From Phycisphaerae bacterium (GTDB lineage: Bacteria > Planctomycetota > Phycisphaerae > Phycisphaerales > SM1A02), in contig PBAY01000018.1 in assembly GCA_002717655.1 (NCBI GenBank), positions 1 through 40,391 on the forward strand: a stretch of 40,391 bases of DNA, given 5' to 3'. The notes below the pieces were generated by a model, which saw only the letters and a program-made list of their open reading frames with translations, did not search any database and was not told where the DNA came from. Positions 25,801 through 32,268 of this stretch are shown here, piece after piece (position 1 is the first letter of the stretch; each line of letters begins with the position of its first letter). The position numbers and the translations under genes were made by a program.

Positions 25801-26219
25801 CAGCATCCCTTCCTCTGGTTGAAGCGGATTTGTTTCAGCCTGGCTTCCCGGTTCGAAAGAACGGCCCACAGCAGCGTCCTGGTTTTGATTGGAATGAACG
25901 CGTGCCGCTTTGGGATACCCGCCATCAGTGGGGTTTCCACACGCGTATGGGTGATGTAATGTCATTGATTGCTGAAAAGGATGGCGCCTTGGCCATCTTC
26001 GGTCCAGGGGAGGCCATTGCCTTTCGGTTCGATGAGTTGAATCATCCGCTGCCTGAAGGATGGACGTCGCGACTGGTACTTGAGGTTGAAGGCTGGGCCA
26101 AGGATCAGGACATGTTCACACGTGATGGTGTTACGATCGAACCACTGCCGGTCGAGGCAGTCGGGGCGGCCCGTGATCTGCATGAGTCTCACAACACGCG
26201 TTGGATGGGCGGTCATTGA
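22869..26219 (+). CDS. Large TPR plus FG-GAP repeat lipoprotein (1116 residues)
   Basis: GTG start at 22869, overlapping the hydrolase stop. A lipoprotein signal ends at C19 (...CLALCGC). TPRs cover about 34-210 (NRGVGLMGQFKYSEAYDVFDELIKRSPG; FVAGILHTYTGDIDKAAAQFSRVVEADP; YLGQALSQMDKPEEAMEWYERAISLDP). FG-GAP repeats follow (about 240-490: DINMDGRVDLF, DVDGNGWPDVF, DADHDGDLDVY, DLDNDRDLDLI, DVDADGHVELV). The long C-terminal region contains GWVEYPYSQTCFAAWQ and YPAGMPRQMSIPLNRLP ... TNLEIYWDQV, a domain I recall in other TPR/ASPIC-type proteins. It combines in one polypeptide what the divergent TPR and CRTAC1 genes encode separately. Probably periplasmic or outer-membrane anchored; function unknown. 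Confidence 0.8.
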   Translation: MTRFSFVISMVFCLALCGCEGDQIGESVPDPEIISENNRGVGLMGQFKYSEAYDVFDELIKRSPGNHEIRINHAIAQLNRQNQDDEAKALANLQQILQEDPSNLRASFVAGILHTYTGDIDKAAAQFSRVVEADPMDAYAAYYLGQALSQMDKPEEAMEWYERAISLDPYLRSTYYGAAQSSRRLGRGEDASRYLEEFQAMADNPRSMLAEIKYTRMGPKAEVAVIGSTSAPAPLDSSRIWASEPSLLMTQAGWTSDDLPGLTACDINMDGRVDLFCNGIRQGDSKGRSMVLWNRESGWVADQEMVLAGVNGIMAALWGDVDGNGWPDVFLCRNGENQLWMQDDGQWARESAVNKLGLEPAYTIDGALFDADHDGDLDVYAVNADGPNVLLNNNRDGTWRIVGEQEGLPSPDRESREVIVADLDNDRDLDLIIINEEAPHEVYVNDRLWRYRPAEGFDAFINASIAAAVAGDVDADGHVELVTVSEGMNIKVWSRSDGWSGQQIAKPLDDFEGKAEQGGLLHQSRPQLALIDVTGSGQLSLLRSQWDSVIVSAIDVQASTATHQSRLNASGLRSWAPVLLDKSNGSSVVSLSIETEDDAGTLKIMEHGPGAGRYEFVTVSFTGKHDEGQSMRSNASGIGTRFAARSGAQWTLGRVLRDDSGPGQSLQPMAIGLAGKPSLDFLAIEWSDGVYQTELGVVDHVTIEETQRQLASCPVLFVRNGDSQQFVSDLLGVGGIGFRTGRDTVVEPRPWEKFIFPEDVLRPYGGHYELVIAEPMEESCYLDAAFLTCWHLPPGWSMTLDERMGTGLPKPTGKPVFFRESIHPTEAWNNAEGDVTSSLLAVDGIAAEPTPRDVRFLGRLETPHVMEISFGQPLTELEGSPVLVLDGWVEYPYSQTCFAAWQASASYDPPTIEARVGEGSWQVIAEKVGYPAGMPRQMSIPLNRLPAGTDQLRISTNLEIYWDQVMVVGAEECEQAVAASLPLVEADLFQPGFPVRKNGPQQRPGFDWNERVPLWDTRHQWGFHTRMGDVMSLIAEKDGALAIFGPGEAIAFRFDELNHPLPEGWTSRLVLEVEGWAKDQDMFTRDGVTIEPLPVEAVGAARDLHESHNTRWMGGH

Positions 26220-26231
26220 GGAGAGTTGCTG

Positions 26232-26699
26232 ATGTCTGAACAGGACCGCCGCCACAGCATCCTCCGAGACGTGCTCCGCCGCAATCAGGTCCAGTCACAG
26301 GGTGAGTTGCTGGGATTGCTTGCTGCCGAGGGGCTCTCAGTCACGCAAGCCACGCTCTCACGTGACCTTCGCTCGATCGGTGCGGTCAAAGGGCCAGATG
26401 GCTATCAGGCTCCTGCTTCGAGTTCTCTGGACAAAGCGGGCAGGAAGCGGCTTGGCATGCTGCTCAAGGAGCATGTTGACACGATCCTGCCAGCTGGGAA
26501 CCTGCTGGTGATCAAGACCTCCCGTAACCATGCCGCGATTCTGGCTCAGGAATTGGATACGCTTGCCTTGGCAGGTGTGCTTGGAACCATTGCGGGGCAG
26601 GATACGATTTTTCTTGCAACGTCCGGAGCGGGCCCGTCTAAGCGTGTTCAGGCTGAGCTGGCCAGGATCTCAGGCCGCTCCGAGCTTCGTCCGGCATGA
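26232..26699 (+). CDS. argR: Arginine repressor family regulator
   Basis: 155 residues from ATG 26232 (GAGGAG upstream; the frame extends to a TTG at 26226). N-terminal winged helix with the ArgR signature VTQATLSRDLRSIGAVKGPDGY (about 37-58), C-terminal oligomerisation/effector domain with GNLLVIKTSRNHAAILAQELDTLALAGVLGTIAGQDTIFLA (about 89-129). ArgR normally binds arginine through the GTIAGDDT motif; here the first Asp is Gln (GQDT, Q123). No arginine metabolism gene is adjacent, so the targets are elsewhere. It begins 12 bases after the upstream stop and may be co-transcribed with it. ArgR family is certain; arginine as effector is less so. Confidence 0.88.
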   Translation: MSEQDRRHSILRDVLRRNQVQSQGELLGLLAAEGLSVTQATLSRDLRSIGAVKGPDGYQAPASSSLDKAGRKRLGMLLKEHVDTILPAGNLLVIKTSRNHAAILAQELDTLALAGVLGTIAGQDTIFLATSGAGPSKRVQAELARISGRSELRPA

Positions 26700-26806
26700 A
26701 ATTGCCGTGAATAATCCACGATTTAAGGTTGTGAAATGGCCGGTGCTCATGAATCATCAATGAATAACGGCTTTATTACCCACCCCTTGCCGATGGGAAT
26801 CGGCAG

Positions 26807-29614
26807 ATGCCTATTTCTGATCAACCACCAACTCAGGATTCCAAAGCAGCCCAGAGGAGGCCGAGGTATCGCCCTGTTGTAGGGCCGAGGCTCAAGATCC
26901 TGCTCGCCGGGATCTTTGCCCTATTTGCCTTGCTGGTGGTCAATTCGGTTTATCTGGTTGCGGTACGGATCATGGGACTGGCCACCGGTGACAGCTATGA
27001 GAACTGGTTCTATCTGACCATGTTCCTGGCTCATCTGGTATTGGGCATCATCCTGCTTCTGCCAGTGATCATCTTTGGGGCTGCACACATTCGAAATGCT
27101 CACAATCGGCCCAATCGCCGTGCCGTGAGGGTGGGCTATGCCTTGTTTGCCTGCTCCATCATTCTTCTTGTGACGGGTGTGGTGCTGATGCGGGTCGAAG
27201 GGTTGATTGATATTCGCGATGCCATGGCCAGAGCGATCATCTGGTGGATTCATGTCACCACGCCTTTGATCGCGATCTGGCTGTTTATTCTGCATCGTCT
27301 GGCAGGGAGAAAAATCAAATGGCGTGTCGGTATCGGCTGGGCAGCCGTAGCTGGTGTGACGGCTGTGATCATGGTGGTGCTGCAGTCGCAGGATCCTCGC
27401 CAATGGAATATTGAAGGGAATCCTGAAGGGGAGGAGTACTTCTTCCCATCACTTGCCAGAACAGTCTCAGGTGATTTCATCCGGGCAGAGGTCCTCCAGA
27501 ACGATGAGTACTGTCTGGAATGCCATGCGGACATTCATGACTCATGGATGCATTCGGTTCACAAGTTTTCATCCTTCAACAATCCTGCCTATCTGGCATC
27601 GGTGAAGGAAACGCGGGAAATGGCCATGGAACGCGATGGCTCGGTCAACGCCTCGCGTTTCTGTGCTGGCTGTCATGATCCAGTACCGTTCTTCAGTGGG
27701 GCTTTCAACGATCCTGACTATGACATGGTGCATGACCCGACGGCTCATGCGGGCATCACCTGTACGGTATGCCACAGCATCAGCAATGTGAATTCTCCGC
27801 GAGGCAATGCGGATTACACCATTGATGAGCCGCAGCACTATCCATTAGCCTTCTCGGACAATCCGGCGCTGGCATGGATCAATCGGCAGTTGGTCAAGGC
27901 CAAGCCGGAATTCCACAAGAAGATGTTCCTCAAACCACTGCATCAGCAGGATCAGTTCTGCGGTACCTGTCACAAGGTTCATCTGCCTGAAGAGGTCAAT
28001 GACTACAAGTGGCTCCGCGGCCAGAATCATCTCGACTCATTCCATCTGAGCGGTGTTTCAGGCCGGGGTGTCTCCAGCTTCTACTATCCGCCGGTTGCCG
28101 AGGTGAACTGCAATGACTGTCACATGCCATTGATGGCTTCCACCGACTTCGGCGCTCAGCAACGCGATGACTCAGGTATTCCCAAGGTGCATGACCATAT
28201 GTTCCCGTCCGCCAATACGGCCATTCCGGTGATGGTCGACATGCCCAATGCGGAGGAGACGATCGCCAAGCATCAGGAGTTCCTCGAGGGCGTCATGCGG
28301 CTGGACCTCTTCGGGCTCAAGAAGGGCGGCCGTATCGACGGTGAACTCGTGGCGCCGCTGCGTCCAGCTCAGCCCGAGCTCGAGCCTGGCGAAGCCTATC
28401 TGCTGGAAGCCGTGCTCAGGACCGTCAAGATGGGTCACATCTTCACACAGGGCACTTCGGATTCGAATCAGGTCTGGGTGGAAGTGACGGCAACCTGTGG
28501 AGGTCAGGTCATCGGTCAGAGTGGCGAAATGAATGAAGAGGGTGAAGTCGACCCCTGGTCACACTTCGTGAATTCCTTCGTGCTTGATCGAGAGGGCAAC
28601 CGTATCTCGCGTCGAAATGCGCAGGACATCTTCACGCCCCTCTACAACAATCAGATTCCTCCCGGGGCGGCTGACGTCATTCACTACCGATTCAGAGTTC
28701 CGGAGGATTGTCAGGGCCCCGTCACGATCCGGGCTGTACTGAAGTACCGCAAGTTCGATACGCAGTACATGCGGTTCGTGAATGAGGATGCTGAATGGGT
28801 CAATGACCTGCCTATCACGACTCTGGCTGAAGACGTCGTGGTTCTGCCAGTCGCCGGCGGGGTTCCGGTTGAGCCCATGGAAGAGGTGGCCATCCCCGAG
28901 TGGCAGCGTTGGAATGACTATGGCATCGGGCTCTTCCGCAAGGGAGATCTTGGTGAACTTCGCGGAGCCGAGGAAGCCTTCCAGCAGGTGGAGGCCTTGG
29001 GGCGTTCAGAAGGGCCGATCAATCTCACTCGGGTCTACCTCAAGGAAGGTCGCGTCACCGAGGATGCCCCAGCGGCACTGGCTCGAGCAGCCGAGATGGA
29101 TCACGAGGCTCGCGAATGGCATCTTCTCTGGTTCGGAGGTCAGGTGGACAAGCAGAATGGCCGGCTTGATGAGGCCATCAGCAAGTTCAAGCAGGTGATC
29201 GAAGGTGGATTCGAGCAGGCCAAGGGGCGTGGATTCGATTTCTCCCTGGACTGGCGTGTCCTCAATGAACTGGGCAATACGCTCTATCAGAGAGCCAGGC
29301 AGGAGCGAGGTCCGACTCGTCGTCAGAAGCGTGAGGAGCTCATGATCGAGGCTGCGAGGTATTTCCACGAGGCCCTTGCCCTTGATCCTGAAAGTGCCGA
29401 TGCGCATTACAACCTGAAGCAGATCTGGGCTGATCTGGAGAAGCCTGAGGATTCCTCATACCACGCCGAGGCGCATGCGACCTACAAGGTGGATGACAAT
29501 GCCCGGGATCGTGCGATTGCCGAGGCTCGTCGGAAGTATCCTGCTGCGAACCGTGCGTCGGAAGCCGTCGTAATCTACGATCTTGAAGACTCGCCGCCTC
29601 CAAGCAGCAGATGA
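26807..29614 (+). CDS. Cytochrome b-like membrane / pentaheme cytochrome c / TPR fusion protein
   Basis: 935 residues. Residues about 29-193 hold five hydrophobic segments (near 29-53, 68-92, 110-130, 143-165, 175-193) with histidines H76, H94, H149 and H163, consistent with a di-heme b-type domain. The periplasmic part has five CXXCH heme-c motifs: CLECH (236), CAGCH (286), CTVCH (319), CGTCH (385) and CNDCH (435). Several extra histidines (H244, H249, H252, H309, H314) could be distal ligands. A C-terminal region (about 690-930) contains TPR-like helices, for example AALARAAEMDHEAREWHLLWFGGQVDKQNGRLDEAISKFKQVIEGG. This would move electrons from quinol through b and c hemes to a periplasmic acceptor. 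The CRTAC1 gene follows after six bases. b-heme ligation is inferred. Confidence 0.78.
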   Translation: MPISDQPPTQDSKAAQRRPRYRPVVGPRLKILLAGIFALFALLVVNSVYLVAVRIMGLATGDSYENWFYLTMFLAHLVLGIILLLPVIIFGAAHIRNAHNRPNRRAVRVGYALFACSIILLVTGVVLMRVEGLIDIRDAMARAIIWWIHVTTPLIAIWLFILHRLAGRKIKWRVGIGWAAVAGVTAVIMVVLQSQDPRQWNIEGNPEGEEYFFPSLARTVSGDFIRAEVLQNDEYCLECHADIHDSWMHSVHKFSSFNNPAYLASVKETREMAMERDGSVNASRFCAGCHDPVPFFSGAFNDPDYDMVHDPTAHAGITCTVCHSISNVNSPRGNADYTIDEPQHYPLAFSDNPALAWINRQLVKAKPEFHKKMFLKPLHQQDQFCGTCHKVHLPEEVNDYKWLRGQNHLDSFHLSGVSGRGVSSFYYPPVAEVNCNDCHMPLMASTDFGAQQRDDSGIPKVHDHMFPSANTAIPVMVDMPNAEETIAKHQEFLEGVMRLDLFGLKKGGRIDGELVAPLRPAQPELEPGEAYLLEAVLRTVKMGHIFTQGTSDSNQVWVEVTATCGGQVIGQSGEMNEEGEVDPWSHFVNSFVLDREGNRISRRNAQDIFTPLYNNQIPPGAADVIHYRFRVPEDCQGPVTIRAVLKYRKFDTQYMRFVNEDAEWVNDLPITTLAEDVVVLPVAGGVPVEPMEEVAIPEWQRWNDYGIGLFRKGDLGELRGAEEAFQQVEALGRSEGPINLTRVYLKEGRVTEDAPAALARAAEMDHEAREWHLLWFGGQVDKQNGRLDEAISKFKQVIEGGFEQAKGRGFDFSLDWRVLNELGNTLYQRARQERGPTRRQKREELMIEAARYFHEALALDPESADAHYNLKQIWADLEKPEDSSYHAEAHATYKVDDNARDRAIAEARRKYPAANRASEAVVIYDLEDSPPPSSR

Positions 29615-29620
29615 GGAATC

Positions 29621-31477
29621 ATGACCGAGCCTGGACATTCACCTGATCCGCACCTCGATGAAGAAGTGCAGAATGATGAGATCATCGGGGTCGTCTTCTG
29701 GCGATCCATCACGGTGGTTTCCGTGGTGGCTGGTCTCGCGGTTTTGATCTGGTTGCTCATGACTCTTGGGGATGACGATGAGGAAGTCGTCATTGAAAAG
29801 AGCATTGAAGCTCCTGAGGTGCTGGTGCCTGATCTGGCTGTCCTGCCGGATGTCGGATTTACGGATGTCGCCAGCAGCTCAGGCGTCGATTTCATGCATG
29901 AGTCCGGTGCTCGTGGTCAGAAGCTCCTTCCGGAAACCATGGGGTCCGGCGCCGCCTTTCTGGATTATGACAATGACGGCGATCAGGATCTGCTTCTGAT
30001 CAATGGCATGCCATGGCCGGATGACCCTTCAAGCAATCCACCTCCGACGATGGTTCTCTATGCCAATGATGGCACCGGGCAGTTCGAGGATGTGACAAGT
30101 CAAGTGGGCTTGGATGAGGCCTTCTATGGCACCGGGGTAGCTGTAGGAGATATTGATGGTGATGGTCGCCGGGATCTCTTCATCGGAGCCGTCGGCCCGG
30201 ATCGCCTCTATCGCAATACGCCAGATGGCTTCGTTGACATCACTTCATCTGCAGGTGTTTCAGGTGGGCAGGGTGAATGGACGAGCAGCCCGGCGATGCT
30301 GGACTATGACCGCGACGGTGATCTGGATATCTTCGCCCCGACCTATGTCCAGTGGTCTGCGTTGAAGGATCGCGCCCTGAACTTCACGCTCAACGGTACG
30401 GATCGTGCCTATGGTCCGCCGAAGCAGTATGAAGGCAGTCAGCCGTACTTCTACCGCAATCGGGGTGATGGCACATTTGAAGAAGTGGCTGAGGAAATCG
30501 GACTTCATGTCGTCAACCCCTCCACGGGCGTGCCGGTCGGGAAGTCGCTGGCAGTTGCACCGATTGATCTTGATCGTGATGGTTGGATGGATCTTCTGGT
30601 CGCCAATGACACGACACGCAACTTTCTGTATCGCAATCTCGGCGATGGCACCTTCGAAGAGATCGGAACCATGGCGGGGGTGGCCTACGATGACCGGGGC
30701 CAGGCTACGGGGGCCATGGGAATCGACGTGGCGCATTATCGAAATGATGAAACCCTTGGTATCGGCATCGGCAACTTCGCCAACGAGATGACCAGTTTCT
30801 ACGTCGGTGATGGACAGCTGTTCTCCGATGAAGCCATTCTGGAGGGCATTGGTTCTCCAACCCGACCACTGCTTTCCTTCGGGCTCTTCTTTCTGGACTA
30901 CGACCTTGATGGTCGTCTGGACCTGTTCCAGACCAATGGTCATCTGGAAGAGGAGATCAGTGAGATCCAGTCCAGCCAACGCTACCGACAGCCCGCCCAG
31001 CTGTTCTGGAATGCCGGCCCTGATCAGGCTGCCTGCTTTGAGATCGTCCCTCCTGAGACGGCTGGTGATCTGGTGACACCCATCGTGGGCCGTGGTGCGG
31101 CCTTTGCGGACATCGATGCTGATGGTGATCTGGACATGGTCATTACTCAGGCCGGAGACCGTCCGCTTCTCCTTCGCAACGATCAGTCGCTGGGACACCA
31201 TTGGCTTCGGCTCAGGCTCGTGGACTCTGTCTCTGCAAATCAGGATGCCATCGGGGCCTGGATCGAGGTGAAGGCCGGAGGCGTCGTTCAGCGGCGTCAG
31301 GTGATGCCTACTCGCTCCTACCTGTCTCAGGTGGAGCTTCCAGTGACCTTTGGATTTGGTGAGATTGATCAGATCGATTCCGTCAAGGTGATCTGGCCAG
31401 ACGGTCAGGAACAGACTGTTGGCGTAGATGGCTTGACTCTGGATCAGTCACACACGATCAGACGCTCTTCTCCCTGA
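29621..31477 (+). CDS. Membrane-anchored CRTAC1-family protein (FG-GAP, ASPIC/UnbV)
   Basis: 618 residues; GAGGAA just upstream, six bases after the cytochrome gene. A single TM near 23-47 (GVVFWRSITVVSVVAGLAVLIWLLM) anchors it, so the rest is periplasmic. FG-GAP repeats include DYDNDGDQDLL, DIDGDGRRDLF, DYDRDGDLDIF, DLDRDGWMDLL, DYDLDGRLDLF and DIDADGDLDMV. The ASPIC/UnbV C-terminus reads HHWLRLRLVDSVSANQDAIGAWIEVKAGG ... DSVKVIWPDGQEQTV. Its partner cytochrome suggests a redox-linked complex. It is a paralogue of the 18653 lipoprotein but anchored by a helix rather than a lipid. Confidence 0.88.
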   Translation: MTEPGHSPDPHLDEEVQNDEIIGVVFWRSITVVSVVAGLAVLIWLLMTLGDDDEEVVIEKSIEAPEVLVPDLAVLPDVGFTDVASSSGVDFMHESGARGQKLLPETMGSGAAFLDYDNDGDQDLLLINGMPWPDDPSSNPPPTMVLYANDGTGQFEDVTSQVGLDEAFYGTGVAVGDIDGDGRRDLFIGAVGPDRLYRNTPDGFVDITSSAGVSGGQGEWTSSPAMLDYDRDGDLDIFAPTYVQWSALKDRALNFTLNGTDRAYGPPKQYEGSQPYFYRNRGDGTFEEVAEEIGLHVVNPSTGVPVGKSLAVAPIDLDRDGWMDLLVANDTTRNFLYRNLGDGTFEEIGTMAGVAYDDRGQATGAMGIDVAHYRNDETLGIGIGNFANEMTSFYVGDGQLFSDEAILEGIGSPTRPLLSFGLFFLDYDLDGRLDLFQTNGHLEEEISEIQSSQRYRQPAQLFWNAGPDQAACFEIVPPETAGDLVTPIVGRGAAFADIDADGDLDMVITQAGDRPLLLRNDQSLGHHWLRLRLVDSVSANQDAIGAWIEVKAGGVVQRRQVMPTRSYLSQVELPVTFGFGEIDQIDSVKVIWPDGQEQTVGVDGLTLDQSHTIRRSSP

Positions 31478-31502
31478 GTCACAAGATCCCGGAGCTTGCA
31501 GC

Positions 31503-32135
31503 ATGAGCCTGCTTCAGCATGTTGATCATCTGGTGCTTGCTGGCGATGACCTCCAGGCGGGGATCGAGGCCTTGCATCGACTGCTGGGTGTCCGACCTGT
31601 CATGGGTGGTCGCCATCCCAACTGGGGGACCTGGAATGCAATCATTTCTCTTGGTCCTCGAACCTATCTGGAATTGATTGCACCGGATCCCGAGTCGGAT
31701 CTCTCTGCGGATCTCAGGCCGGAGATCTTCAGCGGTGCGGGTGAATTTCGTCTGACAGGTTGGTTGGCAAATGTCCGTGCCCCGGTTCAGGTGAGACAGC
31801 GGATGATTGAGCAGGGGGCTGATCCAGGTGAGATCCTGACAGGCTCCCGTGATCTGCCCGATGGGGGACTTCTGGAATGGTCCTTGTCCGATCCCATGAC
31901 GTGCATTCTGGATGGGATTGTCCCAGTGATGATCGATTGGGGGGACTCGCCGCATCCTGCCGTCACGGCACCTGCTGGTTGCCGACTCCAGGACGTCGAG
32001 CTTCGGCATCCGCAGGACTCAGAGGCCAACGCCATCCTTCTGTCGATGGGGCTCCCTGCAGTGGTTGCTCCAGGGCCTGAGCCTGTTCTGAAGGCGGTAC
32101 TTCAGACTCCTCGTGGTCAGGTGACGCTGGACTGA
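31503..32135 (+). CDS. Glyoxalase-like domain protein (Glyoxalase_3 type)
   Basis: 210 residues, ATG 31503 with GGAG upstream. The N-terminus LLQHVDHLVLAGDDLQAGIEALHRLLGVRPVMGGRHPNWGTWNAIISLGPRTYLELIAPDPE is typical of the Glyoxalase_3/VOC-like family (H7 or H8 and E57 as candidate metal ligands). The second half (about 85-205) forms the partner domain, ending TPRGQVTLD. Cytoplasmic, function unknown. It lies 25 bases after the CRTAC1 gene in the same direction and may be co-transcribed. The following gene converges across a shared terminator region. Confidence 0.8.
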   Translation: MSLLQHVDHLVLAGDDLQAGIEALHRLLGVRPVMGGRHPNWGTWNAIISLGPRTYLELIAPDPESDLSADLRPEIFSGAGEFRLTGWLANVRAPVQVRQRMIEQGADPGEILTGSRDLPDGGLLEWSLSDPMTCILDGIVPVMIDWGDSPHPAVTAPAGCRLQDVELRHPQDSEANAILLSMGLPAVVAPGPEPVLKAVLQTPRGQVTLD

Positions 32136-32173
32136 GCCCATCCATGTGGCCCGTTGATGCTGATGTCCACTCC

Positions 32174-32210
32174 AAAAAGAACATCCCCCCGATCCGAAGA
32201 TCGGGGGGAT
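32174..32210 (-). terminator. Strong intrinsic terminator of the 32269-34935 gene
   Basis: Perfect 12-bp stem (32183-32194 with 32199-32210; arm ATCCCCCCGATC) and a UUCG tetraloop as read on the minus strand, followed by a T-rich run (complement of 32174-32182). The run exists only on the minus-strand side, so it primarily ends the secreted-protein message; it could also slow the convergent glyoxalase transcript. Confidence 0.9.
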
Positions 32211-32268
32211 GCATAAGGTGCGTCTGGAGTTGATCGTCCAAGGACGATCTCATCCTGATGGCACTACA

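Noticed and set aside
26700..26806. ArgR-box-like TGAAT half sites before the cytochrome gene
   Set aside because: Half sites (TGAATAA, TGAATCA) are not in the inverted arrangement of an ARG box. Too weak to claim.
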